DNA from: a virus
Strand: one strand, 5' to 3'
Virus record (IMG/VR): IMGVR_UViG_3300035438_000701
Location: 1-20,752 of that record
DNA: 20,752 bases
Each line of letters starts with the position of its first letter. Positions within the stretch are counted from its first letter, which is position 1. The position numbers and the translations under genes were made by a program. Positions 1-7,777 of this stretch are shown piece by piece. A model generated the notes under the pieces. The model saw nothing but the letters and a program-made list of their open reading frames with translations, was not told the origin of the DNA and did not search any database.

Positions 1-642
1 GAAAGCATTAGTTTTTAGCTCCTTGTTGGCTACTTCGTACACATCGGGATAGTTGGCTCTGTACTTCTCAGGAACTTCCCATTGGTCACCTAAAACAGCG
101 TCATACTCCGTGCTTAGCTTAGAGCCTGTCTTAGACAAGTCCATGTTAAAGCCTTCTTCAAAATCAGTAAACCCATCATCAGTTCCGTTCTGAGCTGATT
201 TGTGTGTAGCTCTTTTGTTAATCTGCTTTAATAGCATCGTGCCCGTAGATAAAACTTTAGCTTTATCATCTACAACTTTGTAATCGTCCTCACCCTTGCG
301 CTCTAAGTGTAAGATAGGTAAGTAGTACTCGTATTTACGCTCAATGTCTTTGTGCTCAGCTAAAGCTTTTAAGCCTTTATCTTTAGTCTGCGTCTTGGCT
401 TCATCCACATGAATTTGGATGATGTCCTTCTTTCCGAATGTGGCAGGGCTTACATATTTTTTACCCTTAATCCACCAAACTATTACCTCTATAAAGTATT
501 TACCTTGTAATGATTCTAGCGGAGGTAAAATTCTCACAACTGTATCATCCGTAAGGTCTTTACCATAGAGGAAGTTTTTGTCGCCTGTACGTTCGTTCAG
601 GTCTTGCGTCACTTTCTTAAGTGCTCCGAGGTTTAATGCCAT
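1..642 (-). CDS. T4 gp32-like single-stranded DNA-binding protein (C-terminus cut by window edge)
   Basis: An open frame of 214 codons starts at the ATG at 642 and runs off position 1 without a stop. Seen: a VVRILPP motif near residues 35-41, a WWIKGKKYVSP strand region near 56-66, a KYEYYLPIL strand near 103-111, and near 157-184 the segment DGFTDFEEGFN then MDLSKTGSKLSTEYDAV. This layout matches the OB-fold core of gp32-type phage SSBs, which coat ssDNA at the fork and recruit replication proteins. Unlike T4 gp32, there are no Cys residues where the zinc ligands would be. The acidic C-terminal tail expected for the family lies outside the window. The gene has its own promoter at 679-711 and follows the polymerase terminator, so it is probably expressed separately from the replication operon. 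There is no Shine-Dalgarno sequence; the leader is A-rich. The family call is by motif pattern, not by alignment. Confidence 0.7.
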   Translation of the reverse strand, partial: MALNLGALKKVTQDLNERTGDKNFLYGKDLTDDTVVRILPPLESLQGKYFIEVIVWWIKGKKYVSPATFGKKDIIQIHVDEAKTQTKDKGLKALAEHKDIERKYEYYLPILHLERKGEDDYKVVDDKAKVLSTGTMLLKQINKRATHKSAQNGTDDGFTDFEEGFNMDLSKTGSKLSTEYDAVLGDQWEVPEKYRANYPDVYEVANKELKTNAF

Positions 643-678
643 TGGTTTTTGGTTTTAGTTATTAATAAATTTGATAGT

Positions 679-711
679 GTAAATATAGTAATTATTTTGA
701 AAGCTTGCAAA
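679..711 (-). promoter_or_regulatory. Bacteroidetes-type promoter for the SSB gene
   Basis: On the minus strand a TTTG (708-711) is followed after exactly 20 bases by TATATTTAC (679-687). This fits the Bacteroidetes sigma-factor consensus TTTG/TAnnTTTG with its usual spacing. The predicted start lies about 30 bases upstream of the SSB ATG at 642. The 23 bases at 677-699 match those at 8085-8107 in 22 positions. Confidence 0.7.
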
Positions 712-739
712 AAGAATACGCATAAAACGTGCTTTATTC
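709..739 (-). terminator. Rho-independent-like terminator after the polymerase gene
   Basis: The minus strand reads GAATA, AA, GCA, loop CGTTTTA, TGC, G, TATTC and then TTTTT. That gives an 8-bp stem with a small internal loop and a T5 tail. It starts inside the last codons of the polymerase gene. Its T-tail overlaps the TTTG box of the SSB promoter at 708-711. The stem is AT-rich, so termination may be partial. Confidence 0.5.
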
Positions 740-3358
740 TTCATAGGGTTTTAGGCTAAGCCAATTAGTATCTGACAACTCTATGTCTATCGCTAAAGAT
801 ACTGACTCCAAGCCTTTACCAAAGTATTTAAGTAGTGGTAAATTTTCACAAGTACTCCTAACTGTTTTAACCACAGTAGACAACAACTTAGGATTGAAGT
901 CTAGGATAATACTGTCATGTACTGTATTAACTAGCAGCACATCTTTAGGCAATCTATCCCTTAATAAAGCTAGTGCAAATATAGTAAGCTCTCCCGCAGT
1001 CCCTTGTATAGGGCTGTTGATAGCTACACGCTCATCCATCCCTCTAATAAAGTCGCTCTTATCTTCTATCATTGGCACATGGCGCTTTCTACCTAACAGC
1101 GTTCTGACATACCCGAATTTTACACCTTTACCTATGTAGGTAGCATGGTAATCTAGTAGCTTGTTATATAGTGAGAAAAAGTCCTTTCTTATTTGTACAG
1201 CCTCAGCTAGAGTAATAATAACACCGTAGTTACTCTTAGAGTAATCCACCAAGCTTTCCGCAGACATTCCATAGATAAGCCCGAAGTTAACTGCTTTAGC
1301 TTTAGTTCTGTTCCTCTTTATATCTTCCTTGCTCTGCTTATAAAAAGCTTCTAGGCTCAGCCCCATAGTCTTTGCAGCCGTAATAGCATGAATATCTTTC
1401 TTTTCTTTGTATGCAGTCAGCATTGTGGTATCGTTAGCGAAATCGGCTATAACCCTCAATTCTACCTGTGCATAATCCGCTTGTTGTAATATGTTGCCGT
1501 CCCTAGGAATGTATACTTCCTTAATCATCTTAACAGCCTCTACAACCTTAGCACTAGATAACTTAGCTAAATTCGGTATGTTCTGTAGGTTTGGTTTCCT
1601 ACTAGATAGTCTGCCTGTTTCTGTACCGTGCAGCAAGAAACTTGTGTGTACAAATCCGTTATCATCTATCTTATTCTCTAGCCCTAGCAGGTATGTAGAT
1701 AATATCTTAGATAGCGACCTGTACACTAACAGCTCAGCTATAAATCCAGTCTTATCTTTAAGCTCCGCTAGAATATCCTTGCCCGTAGATTCTACCTCTT
1801 CCTGCTTCTTCCAATCCCAAGTTTTCTTAAACTTGAATCCGTCCTTTGAGTACAGTAAATTACCTAATTGAGTCGGACTGTTAAAGTTAATCCCTTCGTA
1901 GTAAGTAACCTCCCCACGTTCTAGCTCTTTTATGTTTGTTTCTAACTTAGCTTTAGTAAGCCCTTTGGAAGCGTCTGCCTTAACACGCATTATGTCTAAC
2001 TGCTTAGCGTTAATGCTTTGCTCTTTTAATACTTCGTATGAGGCTACTACTCTGTGATTCCTTAATATCTCTTCCTGCTCCTCTACAAGCTGCTTACACC
2101 TGTCAATATTGGCGTATAACTTATCCCTATCAATGCGCATCCCATTAAGCTCTGCATCAAATAAAGCTTTGAAACTATACATTACTAAATTTCTTAATAG
2201 CGTGTATAGCTTATCGTCCTTAAGTAAGTAGCTTTCCAATATCGTGAATACTCTTAGAGTTAAGTCTGTATCAGCTCCTGCGTATGGGACAAGTATATCC
2301 AATGGTATTTCATGCCACCTGTTCTTGAACTTCTTTACGTCTGCTTCATATCCCTTAAAGTCAGGGAAGAAAAATGCACTTACTTCTTTTAATCCGTGCC
2401 TAGCATCCTCATCCCACAAGTGGTGCATTAGCATGGTATCCGCTATACGACCTCTAAAATCCCTTATACCATAGCGCCAACATACCTGCATATCGTACTT
2501 TATGTTGTGCCCTATTTTATCAATGTTCCTATTACTGAACACCTCCTTGCCGAACATGGTTAAAATATCCATAGCCTCGGCAGGCGTGAAAGGGCTTTCA
2601 AAGTGGAACAATGGCATCACCCAAGAGCCTCCTTCCTGAAATGATACTGATAAAGCTGTGGCTGCGAACTGTGGGTCGAATACTCCTAAGTCCGTTATAC
2701 TAGTGGTCTCAAAGTCAAAGCAACACGTCTTAGTTTGCTTAACATACTCTATAAGCTGCTCAACCTGCCCAATCGTTTCCACTCTAGTAATTAAAGTAGC
2801 TTTAGCTTTTGCATAATTACCGTATGCTTTATCCTGCGCTTTCTGCATATCGTAGGCTAGCTTTTCTACACCGCTAGATGTCTTTCTAGCATAGCCTACA
2901 CCGTATGTAGCTACAACAGGTGTTTTAACTCCTGCAATGCTTATAGTTTCTTCTCCTGTAGTTTGGGATACCTTGACCCCTAATAAAGCTTTACACACCA
3001 CATCTCCCAATAACAAAAGAGCTTTAGGTCGTATAACCTTAAGCTCTGCTACTAAGTACTCTCCACAAATTTGTATTTCTTTATTGGTAACCTTATTTTC
3101 GTAAGGACTACACTTCACTAGGTAGGTCTTGTACACCTCTTCCTTTTTAAATCCCACCACATTGTACAATAGCGTATCTAGTAGCGTGTCCCTGTGTGAG
3201 CTGAATGGCGCTCTATTAGAATCGTCTACAGAGTTTGGATAATCTGATATGAGCACAACGTCAGCATACTTAGTGACGTTAGGCATTAAGCATACAGACT
3301 GTAGGTCAGGGCTTGCACATAAATCGCAAGCCATACATGATGTGTTACGTAGTTTCAT
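734..3358 (-). CDS. polA: Family A DNA polymerase with N-terminal uracil-DNA-glycosylase-like domain and 3'-5' exonuclease
   Basis: This 874-residue protein has three parts. Residues 1-130 resemble family 4/5 uracil-DNA glycosylases: Cys at 8, 11, 14, 83 and 98 (possible Fe-S ligands), the segment VYKTYLVKCSPYENK and a PKALLLLGD strand. The usual GEAPG catalytic loop is replaced by ISDYPNS, so glycosylase activity is doubtful. Residues ~208-380 form a DnaQ-like exonuclease: D215 and E217 (DFET), HNIKYD at 284-289, Y359 and D363 (YAGAD), all intact. Residues ~395-874 are the polymerase: motif A DYAQVELR with D628, motif B around R684, K688 and Y696 (NFGLIYG), motif C VHDS with D815. It should be the phage replicative polymerase. 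A UDG-like N-terminus is known in the SPO1 polymerase. It overlaps the preceding gene in a TAATG and is last in its operon. Confidence 0.95.
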   Translation of the reverse strand: MKLRNTSCMACDLCASPDLQSVCLMPNVTKYADVVLISDYPNSVDDSNRAPFSSHRDTLLDTLLYNVVGFKKEEVYKTYLVKCSPYENKVTNKEIQICGEYLVAELKVIRPKALLLLGDVVCKALLGVKVSQTTGEETISIAGVKTPVVATYGVGYARKTSSGVEKLAYDMQKAQDKAYGNYAKAKATLITRVETIGQVEQLIEYVKQTKTCCFDFETTSITDLGVFDPQFAATALSVSFQEGGSWVMPLFHFESPFTPAEAMDILTMFGKEVFSNRNIDKIGHNIKYDMQVCWRYGIRDFRGRIADTMLMHHLWDEDARHGLKEVSAFFFPDFKGYEADVKKFKNRWHEIPLDILVPYAGADTDLTLRVFTILESYLLKDDKLYTLLRNLVMYSFKALFDAELNGMRIDRDKLYANIDRCKQLVEEQEEILRNHRVVASYEVLKEQSINAKQLDIMRVKADASKGLTKAKLETNIKELERGEVTYYEGINFNSPTQLGNLLYSKDGFKFKKTWDWKKQEEVESTGKDILAELKDKTGFIAELLVYRSLSKILSTYLLGLENKIDDNGFVHTSFLLHGTETGRLSSRKPNLQNIPNLAKLSSAKVVEAVKMIKEVYIPRDGNILQQADYAQVELRVIADFANDTTMLTAYKEKKDIHAITAAKTMGLSLEAFYKQSKEDIKRNRTKAKAVNFGLIYGMSAESLVDYSKSNYGVIITLAEAVQIRKDFFSLYNKLLDYHATYIGKGVKFGYVRTLLGRKRHVPMIEDKSDFIRGMDERVAINSPIQGTAGELTIFALALLRDRLPKDVLLVNTVHDSIILDFNPKLLSTVVKTVRSTCENLPLLKYFGKGLESVSLAIDIELSDTNWLSLKPYEE
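2791..2805. repeat. 15-bp palindromic repeat, one mismatch, inside the polymerase gene
   Basis: The plus strand reads TTAAAGTAGCTTTAG, one base off the TTAAAG-NNN-CTTTAA family. In the polymerase frame it encodes part of KATLI (residues 186-190). Confidence 0.5.
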
Positions 3359-3867
3359 TAGTCTAGTTGTAGCATTTTAATTTTAGTATCTATCAACTGT
3401 AGGTTGCCCATATCATCCACTTCCCTTATGATGCCTTCTAGCACCTTGTCACTAGCTAACATAAGTCTATGCTCTAAAGTGTCTATAGCCTGCTGCATCT
3501 GCATAATCTGAGTAGTTATTTTGTTCTCCTCTTCTTGCCAAGCAGCGTAATCTTCATGGTAGTTACCTCCTATTTCTAAGAACTCCTCTACGGGAATACG
3601 TATATGACCTTTCGATTGGTTACTGTCTGATTTATCGTCCCACCTATCCCAAATACCGAACACTTTTTTACCCTTCTCTAATCTTCTGTCTATAGAGTTC
3701 TTAATATCTTTAATGCTTTTAATCTTATAGTTATCAGACATTAAAGCTTTATGCAAATACTTCTCGTAGTCAGGCTCACTAGGTATACTCGCTTTTAATG
3801 TTTTCATTCTAAGCTCTGCCTCGTCCTTTATTTTCTTTATGAGATAATCTCTCTGCTTCTGATTCAT
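3358..3867 (-). CDS. Unrecognised replication-operon protein, 169 residues
   Basis: I do not recognise this protein. It is highly charged and predicted mostly helical, with a Lys/Arg-rich first half, a central IWDRWDD segment near residues 72-78 and a likely amphipathic or coiled-coil stretch near 112-145 (EENKITTQIMQMQQAI). No cysteine cluster, membrane segment or nucleotide-binding motif is visible. It sits between the 147-residue Cys-motif protein and the polymerase. Its end shares one base with the polymerase ATG (TAATG), and its start overlaps the previous gene by 4 bases, so translation of the three is probably coupled. Position suggests a polymerase or fork accessory factor, but that is inference from context only. 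Confidence 0.75.
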   Translation of the reverse strand: MNQKQRDYLIKKIKDEAELRMKTLKASIPSEPDYEKYLHKALMSDNYKIKSIKDIKNSIDRRLEKGKKVFGIWDRWDDKSDSNQSKGHIRIPVEEFLEIGGNYHEDYAAWQEEENKITTQIMQMQQAIDTLEHRLMLASDKVLEGIIREVDDMGNLQLIDTKIKMLQLD

Positions 3868-4307
3868 GCTTTTATAATTTTACCTTGTTTAGACTTGTAC
3901 CCTTTATCTTCAAATACCCGCTTGATTAGATTAACTATAGCCTCATCATCTGTGTTACGGCTTTCCTTGGCTATCTTATCAAATAGTTTTTCAGTAGTAT
4001 CGCTTCCTGCGATAATCCACTTCTCTACCTGCTCATGGGTTAAGTTATGCAGCTCTGATAAGTCCAAGTACTTTTGTACTTTCTCCATCTCCACTACTTT
4101 CTCCCTTTGATTCTTTCTGAACATGATGCCGCAGATTTCAGTATCTGCACATTGTCTGCATGACCTGTCAACTGCATCCCACATATTGCTAAAGCAGTCC
4201 TTACCTGCGGATACTCCTTGATTCTCTACAGGTACACTTAAATCTAAATCGGGATATGTAGCAGTCTTTCTGCTACTCCTTGATTGGCTTTCCTCGTTTT
4301 TGCTCAT
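3864..4307 (-). CDS. Unrecognised protein with a four-Cys (putative zinc) cluster, 147 residues
   Basis: The N-terminus (1-35) is Ser/Lys-rich and probably disordered. A compact cluster follows with C38, C50, C53 and C59 (spacing C-x11-C-x2-C-x5-C), which could bind one zinc. The rest is helical and charged (DLSELHNLTHEQVEKWI near 82-98). I cannot name the family. The start overlaps the end of the UvsW-like helicase gene by 35 bases. A shorter start would lose the Ser-rich leader but no other Met lies before the Cys cluster except M42 inside it, so the long start is preferred. The cluster and its place between helicase and polymerase suggest a DNA- or protein-binding replication accessory factor, by inference. 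Confidence 0.75.
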   Translation of the reverse strand: MSKNEESQSRSSRKTATYPDLDLSVPVENQGVSAGKDCFSNMWDAVDRSCRQCADTEICGIMFRKNQREKVVEMEKVQKYLDLSELHNLTHEQVEKWIIAGSDTTEKLFDKIAKESRNTDDEAIVNLIKRVFEDKGYKSKQGKIIKA

Positions 4308-5715
4308 AGTGATATATTATTTCAAACTGTTCATTTTTATAAATACTAATCCTTTTTCTACTGTGCTCTTCAACCCATTCCCCTACATCGTAGAAGTCAT
4401 ATATTTCTGCATACTCTGATACTCCGTCCTGCCTTTCAATCCTGCCCGAATACTGTGACAGTACCGTTTCAGATTTTCCACCCTGCGCAAATATCAATAC
4501 TCCAATATCCGCTATGTTTATGCCTATTTGCATAATGCGTGAAGTTAATAAAATTTTACCTTTGGAAGCTTTAAAGTCTGCTATTTTACTATCCCTTTCG
4601 GGGTCAGTTCCATGTACAATTTCACAGTCAATTAAAGCAGCTTTAATATACTCATACATAAAATATCCGTGCTCCTTAGACTCAAAGTTTATAACAATCT
4701 TCTTTCCCTTGTTAGCCTTTAGTATATCTACAATAGTTTGTATTCTAGGGGCTGAGAACATTACACACTTAGCGTATTCTTCATTATAGTCAATGCCTGT
4801 TTGCTTGGACTCGTTTAGATAGATATGTACTTTAACCTTAAGCGAAACCCCTTTATCCATAAGCTCTTTCTTAGATACCTTGTGTAGCACCTTGCCTGAC
4901 ATTCCGATTACTTTTAGCTTATCCACTATATCATCATGCGCTAGCGGTGTACCGCTTACGAATAATCTCATACCTGCGTTTATCTTAGATATTACTCTAA
5001 CATAAGTATCGCTACTAGCTAGATGGCACTCGTCTACAACTAGTATATTAAAGTGATTGCGCAACATATTTAGCACGTTCATACTCTCTAACTTGTTGTT
5101 AAGTACTTTTACCATTGCTAGAGTTACAGGCTGTGGGTCATACTTTTTAGATGTTATGACCCCTACATTAAACTCAGTAGACAAAGTCTCGTATAACTGA
5201 TTAAAAAGCTCCTTCCTGTCCACAAGCACTATAGCGTTATCGCCTGCGTTTTTTATAGCAGATACGATAACGCTAGATTTGCCCGAATTTGTTGCGTGGT
5301 CTACTATCCCCCTAGGGAATCTTAACTCACCCTTACTGTGCTTTATAACATTAGTGAATAAAGCTTTTACTGCTTCTTCCTGATGGCTAAATAGTTCGTG
5401 CTCCCCTGCCTTGGTATCTATCGCCTTAGCCATTGGCGGTATGTTCTCACGTTGGTCTATAATTTCTAATGGCACTTCTAGCTCTTCTAGGAACGGTATG
5501 ACTAGCGGTAAGAACCCTGTAGCGAATACGCCCTTCTTAGTTATGAAGTGTTTATACCCGTCCCATTGGTGTCTCTTAAATGATGCTACGTGTTGGTAGC
5601 CTTTAGGACGCACCTTTAGGAATGTGTCTAGCTCATTGAACACATTAATCGGTAAGAGATTATCTAGCCCCCCTATGACTGCCGTAGTAGTTGTATTTCC
5701 TATTATCAGTTTCAT
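4273..5715 (-). CDS. uvsW: UvsW-like superfamily 2 DNA helicase
   Basis: This 480-residue ATP-dependent helicase carries the ordered SF2 motifs. Seen: a Q-like motif FSHQEEAV (Q112), Walker A ATNSGKSS (G145, K146, S147), DECH at 228-231, SGTP at 254-257, TSRIMQIGINI near 391-401 and motif VI QYSGRIER (Q421, R425, R428). The N-terminal 80 residues, with a KRHQWDGYKHF segment, match the substrate-binding domain of T4 UvsW-type helicases. Such enzymes unwind branched DNA and R-loops, shifting replication from origin- to recombination-dependent mode and rescuing stalled forks. The Walker A is slightly unusual (ATNSGKS instead of AxGxGKT). The gene overlaps the upstream gene by 4 bases (ATGA) and sits in the middle of the replication operon. 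Confidence 0.9.
   Translation of the reverse strand: MKLIIGNTTTTAVIGGLDNLLPINVFNELDTFLKVRPKGYQHVASFKRHQWDGYKHFITKKGVFATGFLPLVIPFLEELEVPLEIIDQRENIPPMAKAIDTKAGEHELFSHQEEAVKALFTNVIKHSKGELRFPRGIVDHATNSGKSSVIVSAIKNAGDNAIVLVDRKELFNQLYETLSTEFNVGVITSKKYDPQPVTLAMVKVLNNKLESMNVLNMLRNHFNILVVDECHLASSDTYVRVISKINAGMRLFVSGTPLAHDDIVDKLKVIGMSGKVLHKVSKKELMDKGVSLKVKVHIYLNESKQTGIDYNEEYAKCVMFSAPRIQTIVDILKANKGKKIVINFESKEHGYFMYEYIKAALIDCEIVHGTDPERDSKIADFKASKGKILLTSRIMQIGINIADIGVLIFAQGGKSETVLSQYSGRIERQDGVSEYAEIYDFYDVGEWVEEHSRKRISIYKNEQFEIIYHYEQKRGKPIKE
4632..4646. repeat. 15-bp palindromic repeat, perfect, inside the helicase gene
   Basis: TTAAAGCAGCTTTAA is a perfect palindrome with 7-bp arms around one central base. 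It lies in the UvsW-like gene and encodes the KAAL of residues 358-361. Confidence 0.65.
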
Positions 5716-6584
5716 TTTTTCTTAGCGTTTTTTATAAGGTCAAAGTAATCTAGGTCAGCCCCTTTTATTTTCTTAATGTCTGCCTCATCTCCTAGAGCTG
5801 TAGCATCTTTCTTCTTAGCTGAGGTTGCAGCCTGCATATACTTATCATAGCGTTTTAAAGCGTTATCCCCGTACATCTGATTCAGTTCGGGTATGGCGCT
5901 TAAGAAAGCTAGCCCTTCAAACTGAGCATCAATCCAATTAGCGAATGAGGCTTTCTTAGCCTTAGCCGCATTTTTACCCCTTACTAAATGCACATAGTCA
6001 GATACTTTTTTAATTGTTGGACATTCTCCAACACGCTCTAGCATTATGACTTTCCAACACTCTTGAAAAGCTTTGGTATCATCCTTGGTCTTGTCCTCTG
6101 ATATTTCTACCGCACACTCAAACGTCTCGCAAATAGAAGTGTTATAATACTTGAACTTGCTTAAGCCGTACTTGTTGCCCATCAGCTCTAGCCCTGACTC
6201 TATGTAGTAAGTGTAAGCCTCATCAGTAGCATCTATCTTATACTTAAGCTTGAAAGCCTCCGCTAGGGAAGCTATCTCCATGAGAATTACGTACTCCGAT
6301 GTGCCCTTACCTATGACACTTGTAAACCTGTGATTAGCTTTCAGCCTCAGTTGGTTTAAAAGCCTATTGAACATCTGCACATTACCACTAGTGTTGTCCA
6401 TAACTTTCTTAACTGCCTTCCCGTCCTTACCTACAGCCTTTAGCAAGTACCTGTTCTTGATTTGGTATACAGCCGCCTTTTCAAATATCCTTTCAATGTC
6501 AGCATCCTCGAAAGGAATTAAAGCTGCTTTAAGAACTTTGACTAAATTAGATTTAGTGATGTGTAAACTAGGGTCTCTTTTCAT
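5712..6584 (-). CDS. Unrecognised replication-operon protein, 290 residues
   Basis: I do not recognise the family. The protein appears largely alpha-helical and basic, with a Lys-rich tail (residues 250-290, many KK pairs). It has three Cys, at 151, 156 and 175, the first two closely spaced (SICETFECAVEIS), but no convincing zinc pattern. There is no P-loop, TOPRIM or membrane segment. It lies between the one-TM peptide gene and the UvsW-like helicase, overlapping the latter by 4 bases. The phage replisome seen here lacks an obvious helicase loader or primase-helicase linker, so such a role is possible, but nothing in the sequence proves it. Residues ~19-22 (KAAL) are encoded by one of the palindromic repeats. 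Confidence 0.8.
   Translation of the reverse strand: MKRDPSLHITKSNLVKVLKAALIPFEDADIERIFEKAAVYQIKNRYLLKAVGKDGKAVKKVMDNTSGNVQMFNRLLNQLRLKANHRFTSVIGKGTSEYVILMEIASLAEAFKLKYKIDATDEAYTYYIESGLELMGNKYGLSKFKYYNTSICETFECAVEISEDKTKDDTKAFQECWKVIMLERVGECPTIKKVSDYVHLVRGKNAAKAKKASFANWIDAQFEGLAFLSAIPELNQMYGDNALKRYDKYMQAATSAKKKDATALGDEADIKKIKGADLDYFDLIKNAKKK
6518..6532. repeat. 15-bp palindromic repeat, perfect, near the start of the 290-residue gene
   Basis: TTAAAGCTGCTTTAA is a perfect palindrome (7-bp arms, single central base), about 50-65 bases inside the 5' end of the gene. Confidence 0.65.
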
Positions 6585-6586
6585 AG

Positions 6587-6790
6587 CTAGTTTTGTCTAA
6601 AGTCCCCGTCAGCATCTAAGTGGCTTGGAGACCAACCCCTACACAGTACCATAATCATTCTCAATGTGCGGGTGTAAAAGCTGCGTGTGTAATCTAATAC
6701 CATACCTAGTACTATGGCGGCTATGATTAACAACAACAAACAACCAAAAAAGGTTGCACCACTACTGAACATAAAATTTAATACCTCCAT
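6587..6790 (-). CDS. Small one-TM membrane peptide, 67 residues
   Basis: The peptide has a short N-terminus, one hydrophobic segment near residues 12-33 (FFGCLLLLIIAAIVLGMVL) and a basic tail (RSFYTRTLRMIM, CRGW) ending in a hydrophilic stretch. By the positive-inside rule the tail should be cytoplasmic. The start shares one base with the primase stop (TAATG, with AGGA just upstream) and the end lies 2 bases before the 290-residue gene, so it belongs to the replication operon. The function is unknown. It could tether the replisome to the membrane or act on the host; a lysis role is less likely this far from lysis genes, none of which are seen here. Confidence 0.65.
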   Translation of the reverse strand: MEVLNFMFSSGATFFGCLLLLIIAAIVLGMVLDYTRSFYTRTLRMIMVLCRGWSPSHLDADGDFRQN

Positions 6791-7776
6791 TATCCTAATA
6801 TTTTTATGACATCTAAGTCTGTTAATACTTTACTCTTTTTTACCATTTCCATTACCTTATCTCTGCCTATGGCGTTAGCGTCCTTACCGCTTTCCTTGGT
6901 GTATCCGAAAGCTTCAAAGTTTACTACGGTTACTTTTTTGTTTCCCATAAACTTGATAGCTGTAGATACTGCCTGCTGATAGAATCCCACATCTGCCAAC
7001 ACTACCAAGTTCTTACAGCTACTGCTGTTAATAATAAAAAGTTGGTCAGCGCTAACTGACCAACCTTGTGTTGATATTCCTGAGTTCCCCATCGTTACTG
7101 CATCGCTCCACCCCTCAGTTAGGTAGCAAGTGTTATAGATATTAAGCGCATCCTCATTGAACACTAGCTCAGATTTACCTACCCCGCATATCTCCTCCTT
7201 TGGATTCTTGTACCGTAGGAAGTTGCCTATGTAGTCCCTGCCCAAGTAGTAAACTATCTTCCCTTTCTTGGAGAATGGCACTATGATGTATCCGAAGAAG
7301 TTTTCCTCAGAGTCCTTATGCTGTACATCGCAAAAGCCGAAGCCTGCTGCGTCCATAGCCTCCACATCAAAGCCTCTCCCATCTAGGTAAGCGCAAGCCC
7401 TATCCCTCATAACCGTGGACTTACCCACCAATGGTTTAAATCCTTTAGGCATTTCTATAGATACTAGAGCTGTCTTGCGTTCTACTCTTATAGCTCCTGC
7501 GGTCTCTAGGGTGATTGAAGATTTCTTTTCGCTATCAATAATCTCCTTAGCCTCAAAGTAAGAAACATCTAATACCTCTGATACAAACATTGCTATGCGG
7601 TCTTTGTAGCCGCACACCCAACACTTGCACGTTTCGTATTGGAAGTTTACAGACATCTTAGCTGCACCATCCCCATCAGGACAAAAAGGACAGTCGAATG
7701 GATACCACCCATTCGACTGCTTTTTAAGTACGTAGTTGTTGTTAAACCACGTATATGCTTTCCTAGAATCTAACAT
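6790..7776 (-). CDS. DnaG/T7 gp4-type primase (zinc finger + TOPRIM)
   Basis: This 328-residue protein makes RNA primers. The N-terminal zinc-binding domain has C29-x2-C32 and C52-x2-C55, giving template recognition. The TOPRIM core shows TEGWSDAV (catalytic E221), LVVLADVGF (D262) and GKDANAIGRD (D299), the same order as in phage primases of the T7 gp4 N-terminal type. The second Asp of the usual DxD pair is absent: the sequence reads D262-V-G. No helicase domain is fused; the DnaB-like helicase is encoded separately at 8130-9479. The gene lies 1 base after the 94-residue gene and shares one base with the next start. A weak GAG-containing sequence precedes the ATG. Confidence 0.9.
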   Translation of the reverse strand: MLDSRKAYTWFNNNYVLKKQSNGWYPFDCPFCPDGDGAAKMSVNFQYETCKCWVCGYKDRIAMFVSEVLDVSYFEAKEIIDSEKKSSITLETAGAIRVERKTALVSIEMPKGFKPLVGKSTVMRDRACAYLDGRGFDVEAMDAAGFGFCDVQHKDSEENFFGYIIVPFSKKGKIVYYLGRDYIGNFLRYKNPKEEICGVGKSELVFNEDALNIYNTCYLTEGWSDAVTMGNSGISTQGWSVSADQLFIINSSSCKNLVVLADVGFYQQAVSTAIKFMGNKKVTVVNFEAFGYTKESGKDANAIGRDKVMEMVKKSKVLTDLDVIKILG

Positions 7777-7777
7777 C

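Noticed and set aside
975-983. Exact TATATTTGC -7-like box inside the polymerase gene
   Set aside because: No TTTG at the 20-base spacing and it is within conserved coding sequence; probably chance.
783-1139. Plus-strand open frame of 118 codons opposite the polymerase gene
   Set aside because: It lies wholly antisense to the polymerase palm domain with motifs B and C; composition is that of a reverse-strand shadow.
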